From Clostridiaceae bacterium (GTDB lineage Bacteria; Bacillota; Clostridia; Lachnospirales; Lachnospiraceae): a DNA stretch of 64,000 bases. Under the pieces are notes generated by a model. That model was not told where the DNA came from and did no database searches. It saw only the letters and a program-made list of their open reading frames with translations. The stretch is from positions 62,001 to 126,000 of the forward strand of contig CAJTGF010000005.1 in the NCBI GenBank assembly GCA_910575585.1, written 5' to 3'. Shown piece after piece: positions 43,563 to 51,310 of the stretch (the stretch's first letter is position 1; each line of letters starts with the position of its first letter). A program made the translations under genes and the position numbers.

Positions 43563-43591
43563 TTGACAATCCCCATTAGGGATGTTATTAT
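43563..43591 (+). promoter_or_regulatory. Promoter of the rplU operon
   Basis: TTGACA (consensus -35, 43563-43568), 17 bases, TATTAT (43586-43591), directly before the L21 leader. Confidence 0.8.
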
Positions 43592-43595
43592 ATTA

Positions 43596-43683
43596 AGGTA
43601 TGCCGCACAATGAGGTTAAAAAGTGTTTACGGATTCCTCTTGGACCGTATGCCACCGCAGTTGGCGAGTAATGATAACAGGAG
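43596..43683 (+). ncRNA. Ribosomal protein L21 leader
   Basis: The leader between the promoter and rplU carries sequence typical of the Firmicutes L21 leader RNA: TATGCCGCAC early, then GGACCGTATGCCACCGCAG, TTGGCGAGTAATGATAACAG and the AGGAGGTG ribosome site. This RNA is thought to bind excess L21 (or another ribosomal protein) and reduce operon expression. I assigned it by position and sequence look; a covariance search was not run. Confidence 0.7.
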
Positions 43684-43692
43684 GTGCCAAAG

Positions 43693-44001
43693 ATGTACGC
43701 GATTATTGCAACAGGCGGAAAGCAGTACAAAGTCGCAGAAGGCGATATCATTAAGGTAGAGAAGCTTGGTGTGGAAGCTGGAGAGACTGTTACCTTTGAT
43801 AAAGTGCTTGCAGTAAATAACGGAGAGTTGTCCATCGGTTGTCCTACCGTAGCGGGCGCTACCGTGACTGCGACCGTTGTAAAAGAAGGCAAAGGTAAGA
43901 AGATCATCGTATACAAGTATAAGAGAAAAACAGGCTATCACAAGAAAAACGGCCACAGACAGCTCTTTACCCAGGTTAAGATCGACAAGATCAACGCTTA
44001 A
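43693..44001 (+). CDS. rplU: 50S ribosomal protein L21
   Basis: 102 aa. ATG 43693 follows GGAGGTG by 6 bases; an in-frame GTG at 43684 overlaps that site. The sequence shows [20 protein letters not shown] at the start, [19 protein letters not shown], and the basic [20 protein letters not shown] end that binds 23S rRNA. First gene of the rplU-prp-rpmA-obgE operon. Confidence 0.98.
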   Translation: MYAIIATGGKQYKVAEGDIIKVEKLGVEAGETVTFDKVLAVNNGELSIGCPTVAGATVTATVVKEGKGKKIIVYKYKRKTGYHKKNGHRQLFTQVKIDKINA

Positions 44002-44049
44002 GCCTTTCGATGGAAAGCACGGCTACGATATAACGAGGTGCTTGCGTTT

Positions 44050-44391
44050 ATGGTTGAAGTAACAGTAATGACAGATTCCGAACAGCGGTACAGGGCCATC
44101 CATATGGTGGGACATGCCGGTTTGGCAGAGCCTTACGAAGTGGAGGGACAGGAACTGGTGTGCGCCGCCGTTTCCGCTTTGGCTCTTAACATGGCCAATT
44201 CCGTGGAGCGGTTCACCAAAGACCGGTTTGAAGCCGAGACGGATGATGTGTCCGGCGGATTTTTTTTCCGCTTTCCTTCTTCCGTCAGTTCAGGATCAGA
44301 ACTCCTTATGAATTCCCTGGTATTCGGCCTTTTGAATATTGAGGAGGAGTATGGAGAACCATATATTAAAATTCGATTTAAGGAGGTGTAA
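44050..44391 (+). CDS. prp: Ribosomal-processing cysteine protease Prp
   Basis: A 113-aa Prp (YsxB) protease, which removes the N-terminal extension of ribosomal protein L27 in Firmicutes. The catalytic His is in MVGHAGLAE and the Cys in GQELVCAAVSALALNMANSV. It lies between rplU and rpmA as in other Firmicutes. ATG 44050 lies about 11 bases after CGAGGTG. The substrate L27 encoded next carries the expected extension, so the pair is functional in principle. Confidence 0.93.
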   Translation: MVEVTVMTDSEQRYRAIHMVGHAGLAEPYEVEGQELVCAAVSALALNMANSVERFTKDRFEAETDDVSGGFFFRFPSSVSSGSELLMNSLVFGLLNIEEEYGEPYIKIRFKEV

Positions 44392-44394
44392 GTG

Positions 44395-44685
44395 ATGTTT
44401 AAGATGAACCTTCAGTTGTTTGCTCATAAAAAGGGCGTGGGCTCTACCAAGAACGGCAGAGATTCCGAGGCCAAGAGACTGGGAGCCAAGAGAGCTGACG
44501 GACAGTTTGTGCTGGCTGGCAACATTCTCTACAGGCAGAGAGGCACCAAGATCCATCCGGGTCTCAACGTAGGCCGGGGCGGCGACGACACCTTGTTTGC
44601 CAAAGTTGACGGTGTTGTGAGATTTGAGAGAAAGGGCAGAGACAAAAAGCAGGTTTCTGTTTACCCAAGAACAATCAGCGAGTAA
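44395..44685 (+). CDS. rpmA: 50S ribosomal protein L27
   Basis: 96 aa including a cleavable N-terminal extension. It starts [20 protein letters not shown]; Prp is expected to cut after LQLF, exposing AHKKG, which reaches the peptidyl-transferase centre. The rest ([40 protein letters not shown]) is standard L27. AAGGAGGTG precedes the start; a GTG at 44392 is an upstream alternative. Confidence 0.98.
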   Translation: MFKMNLQLFAHKKGVGSTKNGRDSEAKRLGAKRADGQFVLAGNILYRQRGTKIHPGLNVGRGGDDTLFAKVDGVVRFERKGRDKKQVSVYPRTISE

Positions 44686-44690
44686 TCCAG

Positions 44691-44727
44691 ATGGCTTCAT
44701 ACTTCCGATGTATGAAGCCATTTTTTC
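44691..44727 (+). terminator. Terminator after rpmA
   Basis: ATGGCTTCATAC (44691-44702) pairs with GTATGAAGCCAT (44710-44721), followed by TTTTTTCC. It likely reduces readthrough into obgE, which is often less expressed than the ribosomal genes. Confidence 0.88.
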
Positions 44728-44765
44728 CTTATTTCATATAGGTTTCAGAAAGGTTACGGTGAATC

Positions 44766-46052
44766 ATGTTTGCAGATCGCGCAAAGATATTTCTTAAGTC
44801 CGGAAAAGGCGGAGACGGCCATGTCAGTTTCCGACGGGAGCTGTACGTTCCGGCCGGAGGCCCTGACGGAGGGGACGGCGGAAAAGGCGGGGATATCATC
44901 TTTGAAGTGGACGACGGATTAAACACCCTTGTGGATTTCCGGCAGGTGAGAAAGTACGTTGCGAAAAACGGGGAGCCCGGCGGCAAGAAGCGCTGCCACG
45001 GCGCCGACGGAAAGGATCTGGTGATCAAGGTCCCAAAGGGCACGGTCATCAAGGATTTTGACAGCGGAAAGGTCATTGCCGACATGTCCGGCCATAACCG
45101 GCGGGAGATCATCCTAAAGGGCGGAAAAGGCGGTCAGGGCAATATGCACTACGCCACAGCCACCATGCAGGCGCCCAAGTACGCCCAGCCGGGGCAGGAC
45201 AGCCAGGAGCTGTGGGTTACCTTAGAGCTGAAAGTCATTGCGGACGTGGGCCTGGTGGGCTTTCCCAATGTAGGCAAATCCACCATCCTGTCCAGAGTCA
45301 GCAACGCAAAGCCTAAGATCGCCAATTACCATTTCACCACCCTGAATCCTCATCTTGGAGTGGTGGACTTAGACGACGGGGCCGGATTTGTCATGGCGGA
45401 TATCCCCGGGCTTATTGAAGGCGCGTCCGAGGGCGTGGGGCTGGGACACGATTTTCTGCGGCACATTGAGCGGACCAAGGCGCTGATCCATGTGGTAGAC
45501 GCCGCATCCACCGAAGGCCGGGACCCGGTGGAAGACATCCGCGCCATCAATGCGGAGCTGCGTTCCTACAATGAGGACCTTATGAGCCGTCCCCAGGTCA
45601 TTGCCGCCAACAAGATCGACGCCGTCTACGACCAGGACGACGACCCGGTAGAAAAAATCCGGCAGGAATTTGAGCCTTTGGGCATAAAGGTCTATCCCAT
45701 ATCCGCCGTCAGCGGAAAGGGCATGAAGGAACTTCTCTACGGGGTGTACAACCTCCTTAAAAGTCTGGACAAGGAGCCTGTGGTCTTTGAGCGGGAGTTT
45801 GACATATCCAGTCTGCAGTCCGGCGCCAACCTTCCCTACACCGTGGAAAAAAATGAGGACGGCGAGTATGTGGTGGAAGGCCCCCGGATCGAAAAGATGC
45901 TGGGATACACCAACCTGGAATCGGAAAAGGGCTTTGTGTTCTTCCAGAATTTTTTGAAGGAATCCGGCGTGCTGGATGAACTGGTAAAGGCCGGCATCCA
46001 GGAGGGCGACACCGTGCGTATGTACGGCCTGGCCTTTGATTATTACAGATAG
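44766..46052 (+). CDS. obgE: Obg GTPase
   Basis: A 428-aa GTPase involved in 50S assembly and stress control. Domains in order: glycine-rich Obg fold (about 1-158; VSFRRELYVPAGGPDGGDGG, KGGDII), G domain with G1 GFPNVGKST, G2 FTTLNPHLG, G3 DIPGLIEGA, G4 NKID, and the C-terminal OCT domain (about 345-428, FVFFQNFLKESGVLDELVKA). All nucleotide motifs are intact. AGAAAGG lies upstream. Confidence 0.97.
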   Translation: MFADRAKIFLKSGKGGDGHVSFRRELYVPAGGPDGGDGGKGGDIIFEVDDGLNTLVDFRQVRKYVAKNGEPGGKKRCHGADGKDLVIKVPKGTVIKDFDSGKVIADMSGHNRREIILKGGKGGQGNMHYATATMQAPKYAQPGQDSQELWVTLELKVIADVGLVGFPNVGKSTILSRVSNAKPKIANYHFTTLNPHLGVVDLDDGAGFVMADIPGLIEGASEGVGLGHDFLRHIERTKALIHVVDAASTEGRDPVEDIRAINAELRSYNEDLMSRPQVIAANKIDAVYDQDDDPVEKIRQEFEPLGIKVYPISAVSGKGMKELLYGVYNLLKSLDKEPVVFEREFDISSLQSGANLPYTVEKNEDGEYVVEGPRIEKMLGYTNLESEKGFVFFQNFLKESGVLDELVKAGIQEGDTVRMYGLAFDYYR

Positions 46053-46080
46053 TTGAGGAAACATTCCGAAAGGGGTAATT

Positions 46081-46401
46081 ATGACGACAAAACAGCGGGC
46101 CTATTTAAAGGGCCTTGCCATGAATCTGGATCCCATCTTTCAGATCGGCAAATCCAGCCTGACTCCGGAGCTGACCCAGGGCGTCCTGGAAGCTTTGGAG
46201 GCCAGGGAACTTATTAAGATCAGCGTGTTAAAGAACTGCCTGGACGACAGCCGTGAACTGGCCCAGATCCTGGCGGAGCGGACCCACTCCCAGGTGGTCC
46301 AGGTCATCGGCAAAAAGATCGTGCTCTACAAGGAGGCAAAGGACGAGAAGAAGCGAAAGATCTCCCTTCCTGCCCCGTCCTCCAAAAGCGCTCATGGCTG
46401 A
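46081..46401 (+). CDS. yhbY: YhbY-family CRM-domain RNA-binding protein
   Basis: 106 aa with the CRM fold: MTTKQRAYLKGLAMNLDPIF, the GxxG-type loop QIGKSSLTPEL, then VLEALEARELIKISVLKNC and VVQVIGKKIVLYKE. YhbY associates with pre-50S particles. It lies between obgE and nadD as in other Clostridia. Its last codons overlap the nadD start by 8 bases. Confidence 0.92.
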   Translation: MTTKQRAYLKGLAMNLDPIFQIGKSSLTPELTQGVLEALEARELIKISVLKNCLDDSRELAQILAERTHSQVVQVIGKKIVLYKEAKDEKKRKISLPAPSSKSAHG

Positions 46402-47002
46402 TATCGGGATCATGGGCGGCACCTTTGACCCGGTCCACAACGGGCATCTGATCCTGGGAAAGCAGGCATATGAGGAGTATGGCCTGGACGCCGTATGGTT
46501 TATGCCGTCGGGACAGCCGCCTCACAAAAAGGACCGCCATGTCACGCCTGCCGGGGACCGCTGCGCCATGGTTAAGCTGGCTATTGGAGACTTTCCCGAA
46601 TTTGTATTTTCGGATTTTGAGGTTTTAAGGGAGGGCAGCACCTACACGGCCCAGACTCTGGCTCTTTTAAAGGAGACTTATGCGGACCATAATTTTTGCT
46701 ACATCATTGGAGCTGACTCTCTTTATGAGATCGAGAGCTGGTATCACCCGGAGCTTGTGCTGTCGGGTGTCCCTCTCTTGGTAGCAGACAGGGAATATGG
46801 ACAAGAGCATCTGCCTCTGCGCCGTCAGATCGCGTATCTGACGGACAAATACAAAGCCCGTATCCGTCTGCTCCACTGCGGTGGGATGGATATCGCTTCC
46901 CAGGAAATCCGCCGTCTTGCGGCACAGGGGCAGAGCATAAGCGGCTTTGTGCCAAAAGCCGTGGAAGCGTATATCAAATCCCACCAGTTATATTTATCAT
47001 AA
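46394..47002 (+). CDS. nadD: Nicotinate-nucleotide adenylyltransferase
   Basis: A 202-aa enzyme converting nicotinate mononucleotide and ATP to deamido-NAD. The nucleotidyltransferase signature is IGIMGGTFDPVHNGHLILG; later come FMPSGQPPHKKD, FCYIIGADSLYEIESWYHP and the C-terminal ISGFVPKAVEAYI (ISSTxxR-like position). ATG 46394 overlaps the yhbY stop; a longer in-frame reading upstream lies inside yhbY and is not used. Confidence 0.95.
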   Translation: MADIGIMGGTFDPVHNGHLILGKQAYEEYGLDAVWFMPSGQPPHKKDRHVTPAGDRCAMVKLAIGDFPEFVFSDFEVLREGSTYTAQTLALLKETYADHNFCYIIGADSLYEIESWYHPELVLSGVPLLVADREYGQEHLPLRRQIAYLTDKYKARIRLLHCGGMDIASQEIRRLAAQGQSISGFVPKAVEAYIKSHQLYLS

Positions 47003-47021
47003 TTTTCAGGAGATGGTGATC

Positions 47022-47627
47022 ATGGGTTTTCAGATCCTTAAGTACAGAAAAAAACTGAGATCTAAATTAAGCGCTTCCCGCTACGAGCACTCTTTAAGCG
47101 TTTCTTTTACCTGCATATGCCTTGCCATGCGCTACGGCGTTTCCCTTGAGAAAGCGGAGACGGCAGGGCTGATCCATGACTGCGCCAAGTGCTATGATGA
47201 CGAGAAGATCATAAAACTTTGCGACAAACATCACATTCCGGTGTCCCAGGAAGAACGGAAGGCTCCTGCGGTCCTCCATGCCAAGTACGGCGCGTATCTG
47301 GCCAAAAAGCAGTACCATATTGAGGACGAAGAGATCTTAAGCGCCGTTGCCTGCCATACTACCGCAAAACCGGATATGCAGCTTCTGGACAAGATCCTGT
47401 ATGTAGCGGACTATATTGAGGCCCGGAGAGAAAAGGCTTCCAACCTTACGGCCATGAGAAAACTGGCTTTTGAGGATTTGGATGAAGCTCTTTATCAGAT
47501 CTTAAAAGGGACTCTGGATTACCTTGCAAAAAAGGGCAGCCGCATAGACCCTATGACGGCAGAGGCATTTGCGTATTATGAGAACCAGAGAAAGGAAAAA
47601 GGAGGGATTACATGTCAGACGCTTTAA
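47022..47627 (+). CDS. yqeK: HD-domain hydrolase YqeK (Ap4A hydrolase type)
   Basis: 201 aa. ATG 47022 follows CAGGAGATGG. The HD metal site is visible: His in RYEHSLSVSFTC, the HD pair in GLIHDCAKCYDD, His in AVLHAKYGAYLA, CHTT, and Asp in ILYVADYIEARRE. YqeK proteins in Firmicutes hydrolyse diadenosine tetraphosphate to two ADP. It sits between nadD and rsfS, the usual place, and overlaps rsfS by 16 bases. Confidence 0.92.
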   Translation: MGFQILKYRKKLRSKLSASRYEHSLSVSFTCICLAMRYGVSLEKAETAGLIHDCAKCYDDEKIIKLCDKHHIPVSQEERKAPAVLHAKYGAYLAKKQYHIEDEEILSAVACHTTAKPDMQLLDKILYVADYIEARREKASNLTAMRKLAFEDLDEALYQILKGTLDYLAKKGSRIDPMTAEAFAYYENQRKEKGGITCQTL

Positions 47628-47965
47628 ACATGGTAAAGATAGCGAAAAAGGCGCTGGAGGACAAGAAGGCGCAGAATATCAAGATCATCGACATCCGCCA
47701 GGTTACGGTGATCGCGGATTACTTCCTGATCGCGGACGGAGCCAACCCGAATCAGGTCCAGGCGATGGTGGATCATGTGGAGGAAGCCCTGGGAAAGGCC
47801 GGTTATGAGTGCCGCCAGATCGAGGGCTACGGCGCCGGGGGATGGGTGCTGATGGACTATGGCGACATCATCGTCCATGCGTTCTCCAGCGAGGACCGGC
47901 TGTTCTATGATCTGGAGCGGATCTGGAGGGACGGAAAGCTTTTAGAGGATGGGGAGTTGGAGTGA
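47612..47965 (+). CDS. rsfS: Ribosomal silencing factor RsfS
   Basis: A 117-aa protein that binds L14 and blocks subunit joining when nutrients are low. Signature regions: IKIIDIRQVTVIADYFLIAD, NQVQAMVDHVEE, and EGYGAGGWVLMDYGDIIVHA followed by FYDLERIWRDG. It ends the conserved obgE-yhbY-nadD-yqeK-rsfS series. A repeat element starts about a dozen bases past its stop. Confidence 0.95.
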   Translation: MSDALNMVKIAKKALEDKKAQNIKIIDIRQVTVIADYFLIADGANPNQVQAMVDHVEEALGKAGYECRQIEGYGAGGWVLMDYGDIIVHAFSSEDRLFYDLERIWRDGKLLEDGELE

Positions 47966-47976
47966 GATAGTAGATA

Positions 47977-48160
47977 GTTAAGTGAAGCAACGTCGGCGGG
48001 TGTGGCGGAGCCAGTGAGGGAAGGCAGGCCGGTGTGCCGACCCTCACTGGCAAAAGCAAAATTCGCTGGCTGGGATTTGCTTGCTTAGGACGTTTTCCCA
48101 TATGGGACGCTGTTTCAGCTCTGCAGACTATAATAGAAAGATATCTGCTTTATTGGCAGT
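47977..48160. repeat. Intergenic repeat element, copy B
   Basis: This gap shares a series of blocks with 3786-3945: GTTAAGTGA-GCAA (GTTGAGTGAGCAA there), GCGGAGCCAG, GAGGGAAGGCA, GCAAAAGCA, GGCTGGGATTTGCTTGCTTA, GGGACGCTGTTTCA, and AGATATCTGCTTTATTGGCAG. Copy B has its own perfect 11-base hairpin, GCCAGTGAGGG (48010-48020) and CCCTCACTGGC (48041-48051), enclosing GGCA/TGCC. Copy A lacks this second half, and copy B lacks the long right terminal arm. Both lie just past a plus-strand gene end. Confidence 0.65.
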
Positions 48161-48186
48161 AACCGTTTTCAACATAGTATTAAAAA

Positions 48187-48669
48187 TCACATGATATAGA
48201 ATATGATTGCATATCCCTTTTCTGCCGTTAGCTCAAAAAAATTTTTTATTTTTGAAAAATAAGAATAAATGTATTCGTAAAATATGCCTGCTTCGTTTTC
48301 TTTTCCATGAAGTGGGTATATTTTGTTTTCTTCCATCAACTCAAAATCATACATATTCATCAAGGTATTATCGTCTAACGAGTTAAGATAATCGGACGAT
48401 TCTTTAACCTGCTTCGCTGTAATATAAAATGCATCAAAATCAAATTCGCAATCCAACTCATTTTCATCTCTTATCGGGACAACATAGCCCATAGGTGGCT
48501 CCCCACCATCAACATCGTTGCATAAAAGATACTGAATAGCCTGCCATGATTTATCTACATTTAGGGTTTGACATTGCGCAGGGTCAATCTCTAAAATATC
48601 TTTATCGCCATTGATAATCTGACTTAAAAGTAAATTCTCAACTGCTATATAAGTTCCTACCATTCCCAT
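48187..48669 (-). CDS. DUF1877 family protein (YfbM-like)
   Basis: 160 aa. Starts MGMVGTYIAVENLLLSQIIN with AAGGAGATAAGA upstream; the sequence has SWQAIQYLLCNDVDGGEPPM, YITAKQVKESSDYLNSLDDN and a C-terminal FELTAEKGYAIIFYIM. This is the DUF1877 pattern: single-domain cytoplasmic proteins of unknown role, often next to toxin-immunity or mobile genes. The gene is noticeably more AT-rich than the ribosomal cluster beside it, consistent with acquisition. It is flanked by a repeat element and a recombinase remnant. Confidence 0.8.
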   Translation of the reverse strand: MGMVGTYIAVENLLLSQIINGDKDILEIDPAQCQTLNVDKSWQAIQYLLCNDVDGGEPPMGYVVPIRDENELDCEFDFDAFYITAKQVKESSDYLNSLDDNTLMNMYDFELMEENKIYPLHGKENEAGIFYEYIYSYFSKIKNFFELTAEKGYAIIFYIM

Positions 48670-48726
48670 ATTCTTATCTCCTTGACAATTCTGTTTTATT
48701 ACTTTTCTCCACCAATGGCGTATTTG

Positions 48727-48965
48727 TTATTTTTTCTTTCCCCTCTGCGGCACGTAACTTTTCGCCAACTCGGATTTTTGGACAATCCGGGTCAGCCATT
48801 GTTTTTCATCCTCTGTCGTGATGTACCCGGCTGCTGAAATAGTCGCCCTCCCGCACATGGGCGGCTTGTAGCACACCAGCGGTCTTATCATGCTCCCCCG
48901 GCTGGTAACTTCTCCACGATTTCAGCCCTCGCCACATCTACCCATGCGTTCAAGTTCTGTATCTG
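48727..48965 (-). other. Mobile-element gene fragments, minus strand
   Basis: Two short coupled frames. One ends with NLNAWVDVARAEIVEKLPAG and GA, stop at 48888-48890, with its 5' part lost at the recombinase remnant. The other begins at an overlapping ATG (48891) and runs 54 residues (MIRPLVCYKPPMCGRATISA, then QWLTRIVQKSELAK) to 48727. Tight coupling, GC content and position next to a serine recombinase suggest leftovers of a conjugative or mobilisable transposon. I do not recognise the families. Confidence 0.4.
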
Positions 48966-48966
48966 C

Positions 48967-49790
48967 GTGGCGGCGATACCCTCCACACTGATGGGGCGGG
49001 CCATGCTGAATATCTGTATCGTGTTCGCACAGTTGGAACGGGAAACAATACAGAAGCGGGTAACGGACGCTTACTACTCCCGCAGTCAGCGGGGCTTCAA
49101 AATGGGCGGGAAATCCCCCTACGGCTTCCATACGGAGCCTATCAAGATGGAAGGTATCAACACAAAGAAGTTGGTGATAAACCCGGAGGAAGCGGCCAAT
49201 ATCCGGCTCATGTTCGAGATGTACACAGACCCGAAAACCTCCTATGGCGACATCACCCGGTACTTTGCGGAACAGGGGATTTTGTTCTACGGCAAGGAAC
49301 TCATTCGCAAATGATACGCCCCACACTGGCGCAGATGTTACGTAATCCCGTCTATATGCAGGCAGACCTTGACGTGTACGAATTTTTCAAAAGCCAGGGG
49401 ACGATGATTGTCAATGACGCCGCCGACTTCACAGGCATGAACGGGTGTTATCTGTATCAGGGCCGTGATGTAAAGCCGGACAAGCTGCACAACCTCAAAG
49501 ACCAGATGTTAGTGCTTGCGCCCCATGAGGGAATGTCCCATCGGAAATATGGCTGACCTGCCGCAAGAAGCTGATGAACAACATGAAAATCCAGTCCGCC
49601 CGAAAAACCACCCACACATGGCTGGCGGGAAAAATCAAGTGCGGGAACTGTGGCTATGCGCTTATGAGTATCGTCAACCGGGTAGGCCGTCAATATCTCC
49701 GCTGCACCAAACGGCTGGATAACAAAAGCTGTGTCGGGTGCGGCAAGATATATACCGCCGAACTGGAAACCGCTTCACAAGTTCCTGCTT
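48967..49790 (+). pseudogene. Large serine recombinase remnant (multiple frameshifts)
   Basis: Sequential frames give pieces of a TndX/Tn4451-type resolvase: RAMLNICIVFAQLERETIQK (end of the catalytic domain), FKMGGKSPYGFHTEP, EAANIRLMFEMYTDPKTSYG and EQGILFYGKELIR; a frame shift near 49311; then TLAQMLRNPVYMQADLDVYE and NLKDQMLVLAPHEG; another break near 49530; then LAGKIKCGNCGYALMSIVNR and YLRCTKRLDNKSCVGCGKIY, the zinc beta-ribbon. The N-terminal catalytic Ser region is missing. Homology in this orientation ends near 49775, where the C-terminal part appears to continue inverted. Confidence 0.8.
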
Positions 49791-49842
49791 GCGCCCGTCC
49801 AGTTCCGCTATCTTCACATTCACATAGGAGATCGGGACATTG

Positions 49843-49969
49843 GTGTGCTGTCCGGGTGAATTTTTGCCTGTGAGATGAGACCAAAGAAAACAGGAGGGCC
49901 TAACCCCGAGTGTTTTCTGCTTTAAGGGCTCATCGGAATGTTTGGCATATCTGAACCCGGACAGCACAC
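49843..49969. repeat. Inverted repeat at the 3' end of the recombinase remnant
   Basis: GTGTGCTGTCCGGGT (49843-49857) and ACCCGGACAGCACAC (49955-49969) are perfect 15-base inverted copies. Inside, TGCC, GATGAG and AGAAAACA also pair with partners, so the whole 127 bases can fold. The minus strand across 49780-49855 reads PISYVNVKIAELDGRKQELV, which looks like a recombinase C-terminal coiled coil in reverse orientation. Suggests a local inversion-duplication. Confidence 0.6.
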
Positions 49970-50119
49970 AGATCCTCATGGGCCTCCAACAACTTCGCCT
50001 AAACCATACAACAATCTAATCATTCTTAGAAAATTCCAGTCAATAATTCAAACACCTGCAGAAACGCTTCCGACTATCACATCCTTTGGTAGACATCCGA
50101 AGAGCACATATCACATCAT

Positions 50120-50734
50120 TCACATCATACGCACCAAACCAATAACCACGCCCAGAATCAGCACTTCCTTTACAATAATAGGATCCAAAGCATCGTTCTC
50201 CGGCTGAAGACGGTAATATCCCTTCTCCTTGTAGAACCGCTTAACAGTTGCAGAGTCCTCAATAAGAGCCACCACGATCTCGCCGTTTCTGGCTGTTTCC
50301 TGCTGCTTGACAATAATCTGATCCCCGTCGAAGATACCGGCGTTGATCATGCTTTCTCCCTTGACCCTAAGCATAAAGGTCTGTTCGTTAGGCAGAAGCT
50401 CCACGGGGATGGGGAAATAATTCTCTATGTTCTGTTCCGCCAAAATGGGCTGTCCCGCAGCCACCGTGCCTACCATGGGAACGTTCACCAGCTCCCGCCT
50501 GGTCAGGTTAAAACAGTCGTCAATAATCTCTATGGTCCTGGGCTTAGTCGGATCTCTCCGGATATAGTGATTCCGCTCCAGGGTCTCCAGGTGGGAGTGG
50601 ACGGAGGAGGTAGACTTTAGATGGACCGCCTCGCAGATCTCACGCACGGAGGGCGGATAGCCCTTCTTTAAAATGGTTTCTTTGATATATTCTAAAATTT
50701 CCTGTTGTTTCTGTGTGATCTTTCCTTGTGCCAT
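50120..50734 (-). CDS. lexA: LexA repressor
   Basis: A 204-aa SOS repressor. ATG 50734 follows GGGAGGTC. The N-terminal winged helix is present (ITQKQQEILEYIKETILKKG, PPSVREICEAVHLKSTSSVH). The self-cleavage site is Ala-Gly in GTVAAGQPIL, with catalytic Ser in VKGESMINAG and Lys in ARNGEIVVALIEDSATVKRF. All are intact, so RecA-stimulated autocleavage should work. Three LexA-type boxes lie in the region shared with the divergent yneA-like gene, consistent with autoregulation. Confidence 0.96.
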   Translation of the reverse strand: MAQGKITQKQQEILEYIKETILKKGYPPSVREICEAVHLKSTSSVHSHLETLERNHYIRRDPTKPRTIEIIDDCFNLTRRELVNVPMVGTVAAGQPILAEQNIENYFPIPVELLPNEQTFMLRVKGESMINAGIFDGDQIIVKQQETARNGEIVVALIEDSATVKRFYKEKGYYRLQPENDALDPIIVKEVLILGVVIGLVRMM

Positions 50735-50777
50735 ATATTGACCTCCCAAATAGATTCCGTATCATCATCTACTATAT

Positions 50778-50806
50778 ATAGTAGCACATGTCTCCCTAAA
50801 ATGCAA
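50778..50806 (-). promoter_or_regulatory. lexA promoter
   Basis: On the minus strand TTGCAT (50806-50801), 17 bases and TACTAT (50783-50778). The -35 box overlaps LexA box 1. Confidence 0.65.
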
Positions 50807-50817
50807 ACCTTTGTTCG
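50804..50817. promoter_or_regulatory. LexA box 1
   Basis: CAAACCTTTGTTCG fits the Gram-positive SOS box CGAAC-N4-GTTCG with one substitution (Y/R change in the left half). It covers the lexA -35. Confidence 0.75.
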
Positions 50818-50834
50818 AAAAAACAAAAAATTCT

Positions 50835-50863
50835 ATTGACAAACAGATGTTCGAATATTATAA
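50835..50863 (+). promoter_or_regulatory. Promoter of the yneA-like gene
   Basis: TTGACA (50835-50840), 17 bases and TATAAT (50858-50863): a full-consensus promoter with LexA box 2 inside its spacer, so it should be strongly repressed until SOS induction. Confidence 0.85.
50839..50852. promoter_or_regulatory. LexA box 2
   Basis: CAAACAGATGTTCG fits CGAAC-N4-GTTCG with one substitution. It overlaps the -35 and spacer of the yneA-like promoter. Confidence 0.8.
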
Positions 50864-50879
50864 TGGACATACACCGGTT

Positions 50880-50893
50880 AGAACATATGTTTG
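50880..50893. promoter_or_regulatory. LexA box 3
   Basis: GGAACATATGTTTG has GAAC-ATAT-GTTT, with a palindromic centre. It lies just after the expected start of the yneA-like transcript. Confidence 0.7.
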
Positions 50894-50957
50894 TTTCTTC
50901 TTTTTCAAATGAAAAGAGGAGATACCGGGAAACCGTATCAGGGGAGGGCGTTGAATC

Positions 50958-51275
50958 ATGAAAAAGCCATTTATATTTCTGTCACTGGGAGCTGTGGTGG
51001 GATGTACCTTTTTCGGCATCTTTCTTATGAATGTTCTGGCAAAAGAACCTCCCGGACCGGAGACCGCATCCTACTATACCTGTATCCGGATACAGCCCGG
51101 CGATACGCTGTGGAGCATTGCCGAAGTTTACACAGAGGGGACCGACATTGCGGTGGAAGACTACGTAAAGCAGTTAAAGCAGATGAACCGCATGGGAGAA
51201 GACACCATCCATGAAGGGAATTATCTCACCGTCATGTACAAGCATCCCAAAAGCCACCAGGAGGCAGAAGAGTAG
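50958..51275 (+). CDS. YneA-like SOS cell-division inhibitor (LysM membrane protein)
   Basis: 105 aa: one N-terminal membrane helix (FIFLSLGAVVGCTFFGIFLM) followed by an extracellular LysM domain (YTCIRIQPGDTLWSIAEVYT, then YVKQLKQMN and IHEGNYLTVMY). This is the plan of B. subtilis YneA, which halts septation during DNA damage. It diverges from lexA under a LexA-covered consensus promoter, as in Bacillus. The ribosome site is GGGGAGGG, 10 bases before ATG. The assignment rests on architecture and context more than on strong identity. Confidence 0.82.
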   Translation: MKKPFIFLSLGAVVGCTFFGIFLMNVLAKEPPGPETASYYTCIRIQPGDTLWSIAEVYTEGTDIAVEDYVKQLKQMNRMGEDTIHEGNYLTVMYKHPKSHQEAEE

Positions 51276-51282
51276 TAAATCA

Positions 51283-51310
51283 AAAGCCTGCGGCAATTCC
51301 CCGCAGGCTT
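51283..51310. terminator. Stem-loop after the yneA-like gene
   Basis: AAAGCCTGCGG and CCGCAGGCTT form a 10-base stem with a loop CAATTC. The T-tail is short, so terminator strength is uncertain. Confidence 0.55.

Noticed and set aside
48187-49969. An antiphage or toxin-immunity island around the DUF1877 gene
   Set aside because: Only one small DUF1877 gene and recombinase debris are present; no toxin, nuclease or defence gene could be identified.
49938-50207. 89-codon plus-strand frame between the recombinase remnant and lexA
   Set aside because: Low-complexity Ile/Thr/Pro/His composition, no ribosome site, and it overlaps lexA on the opposite strand.
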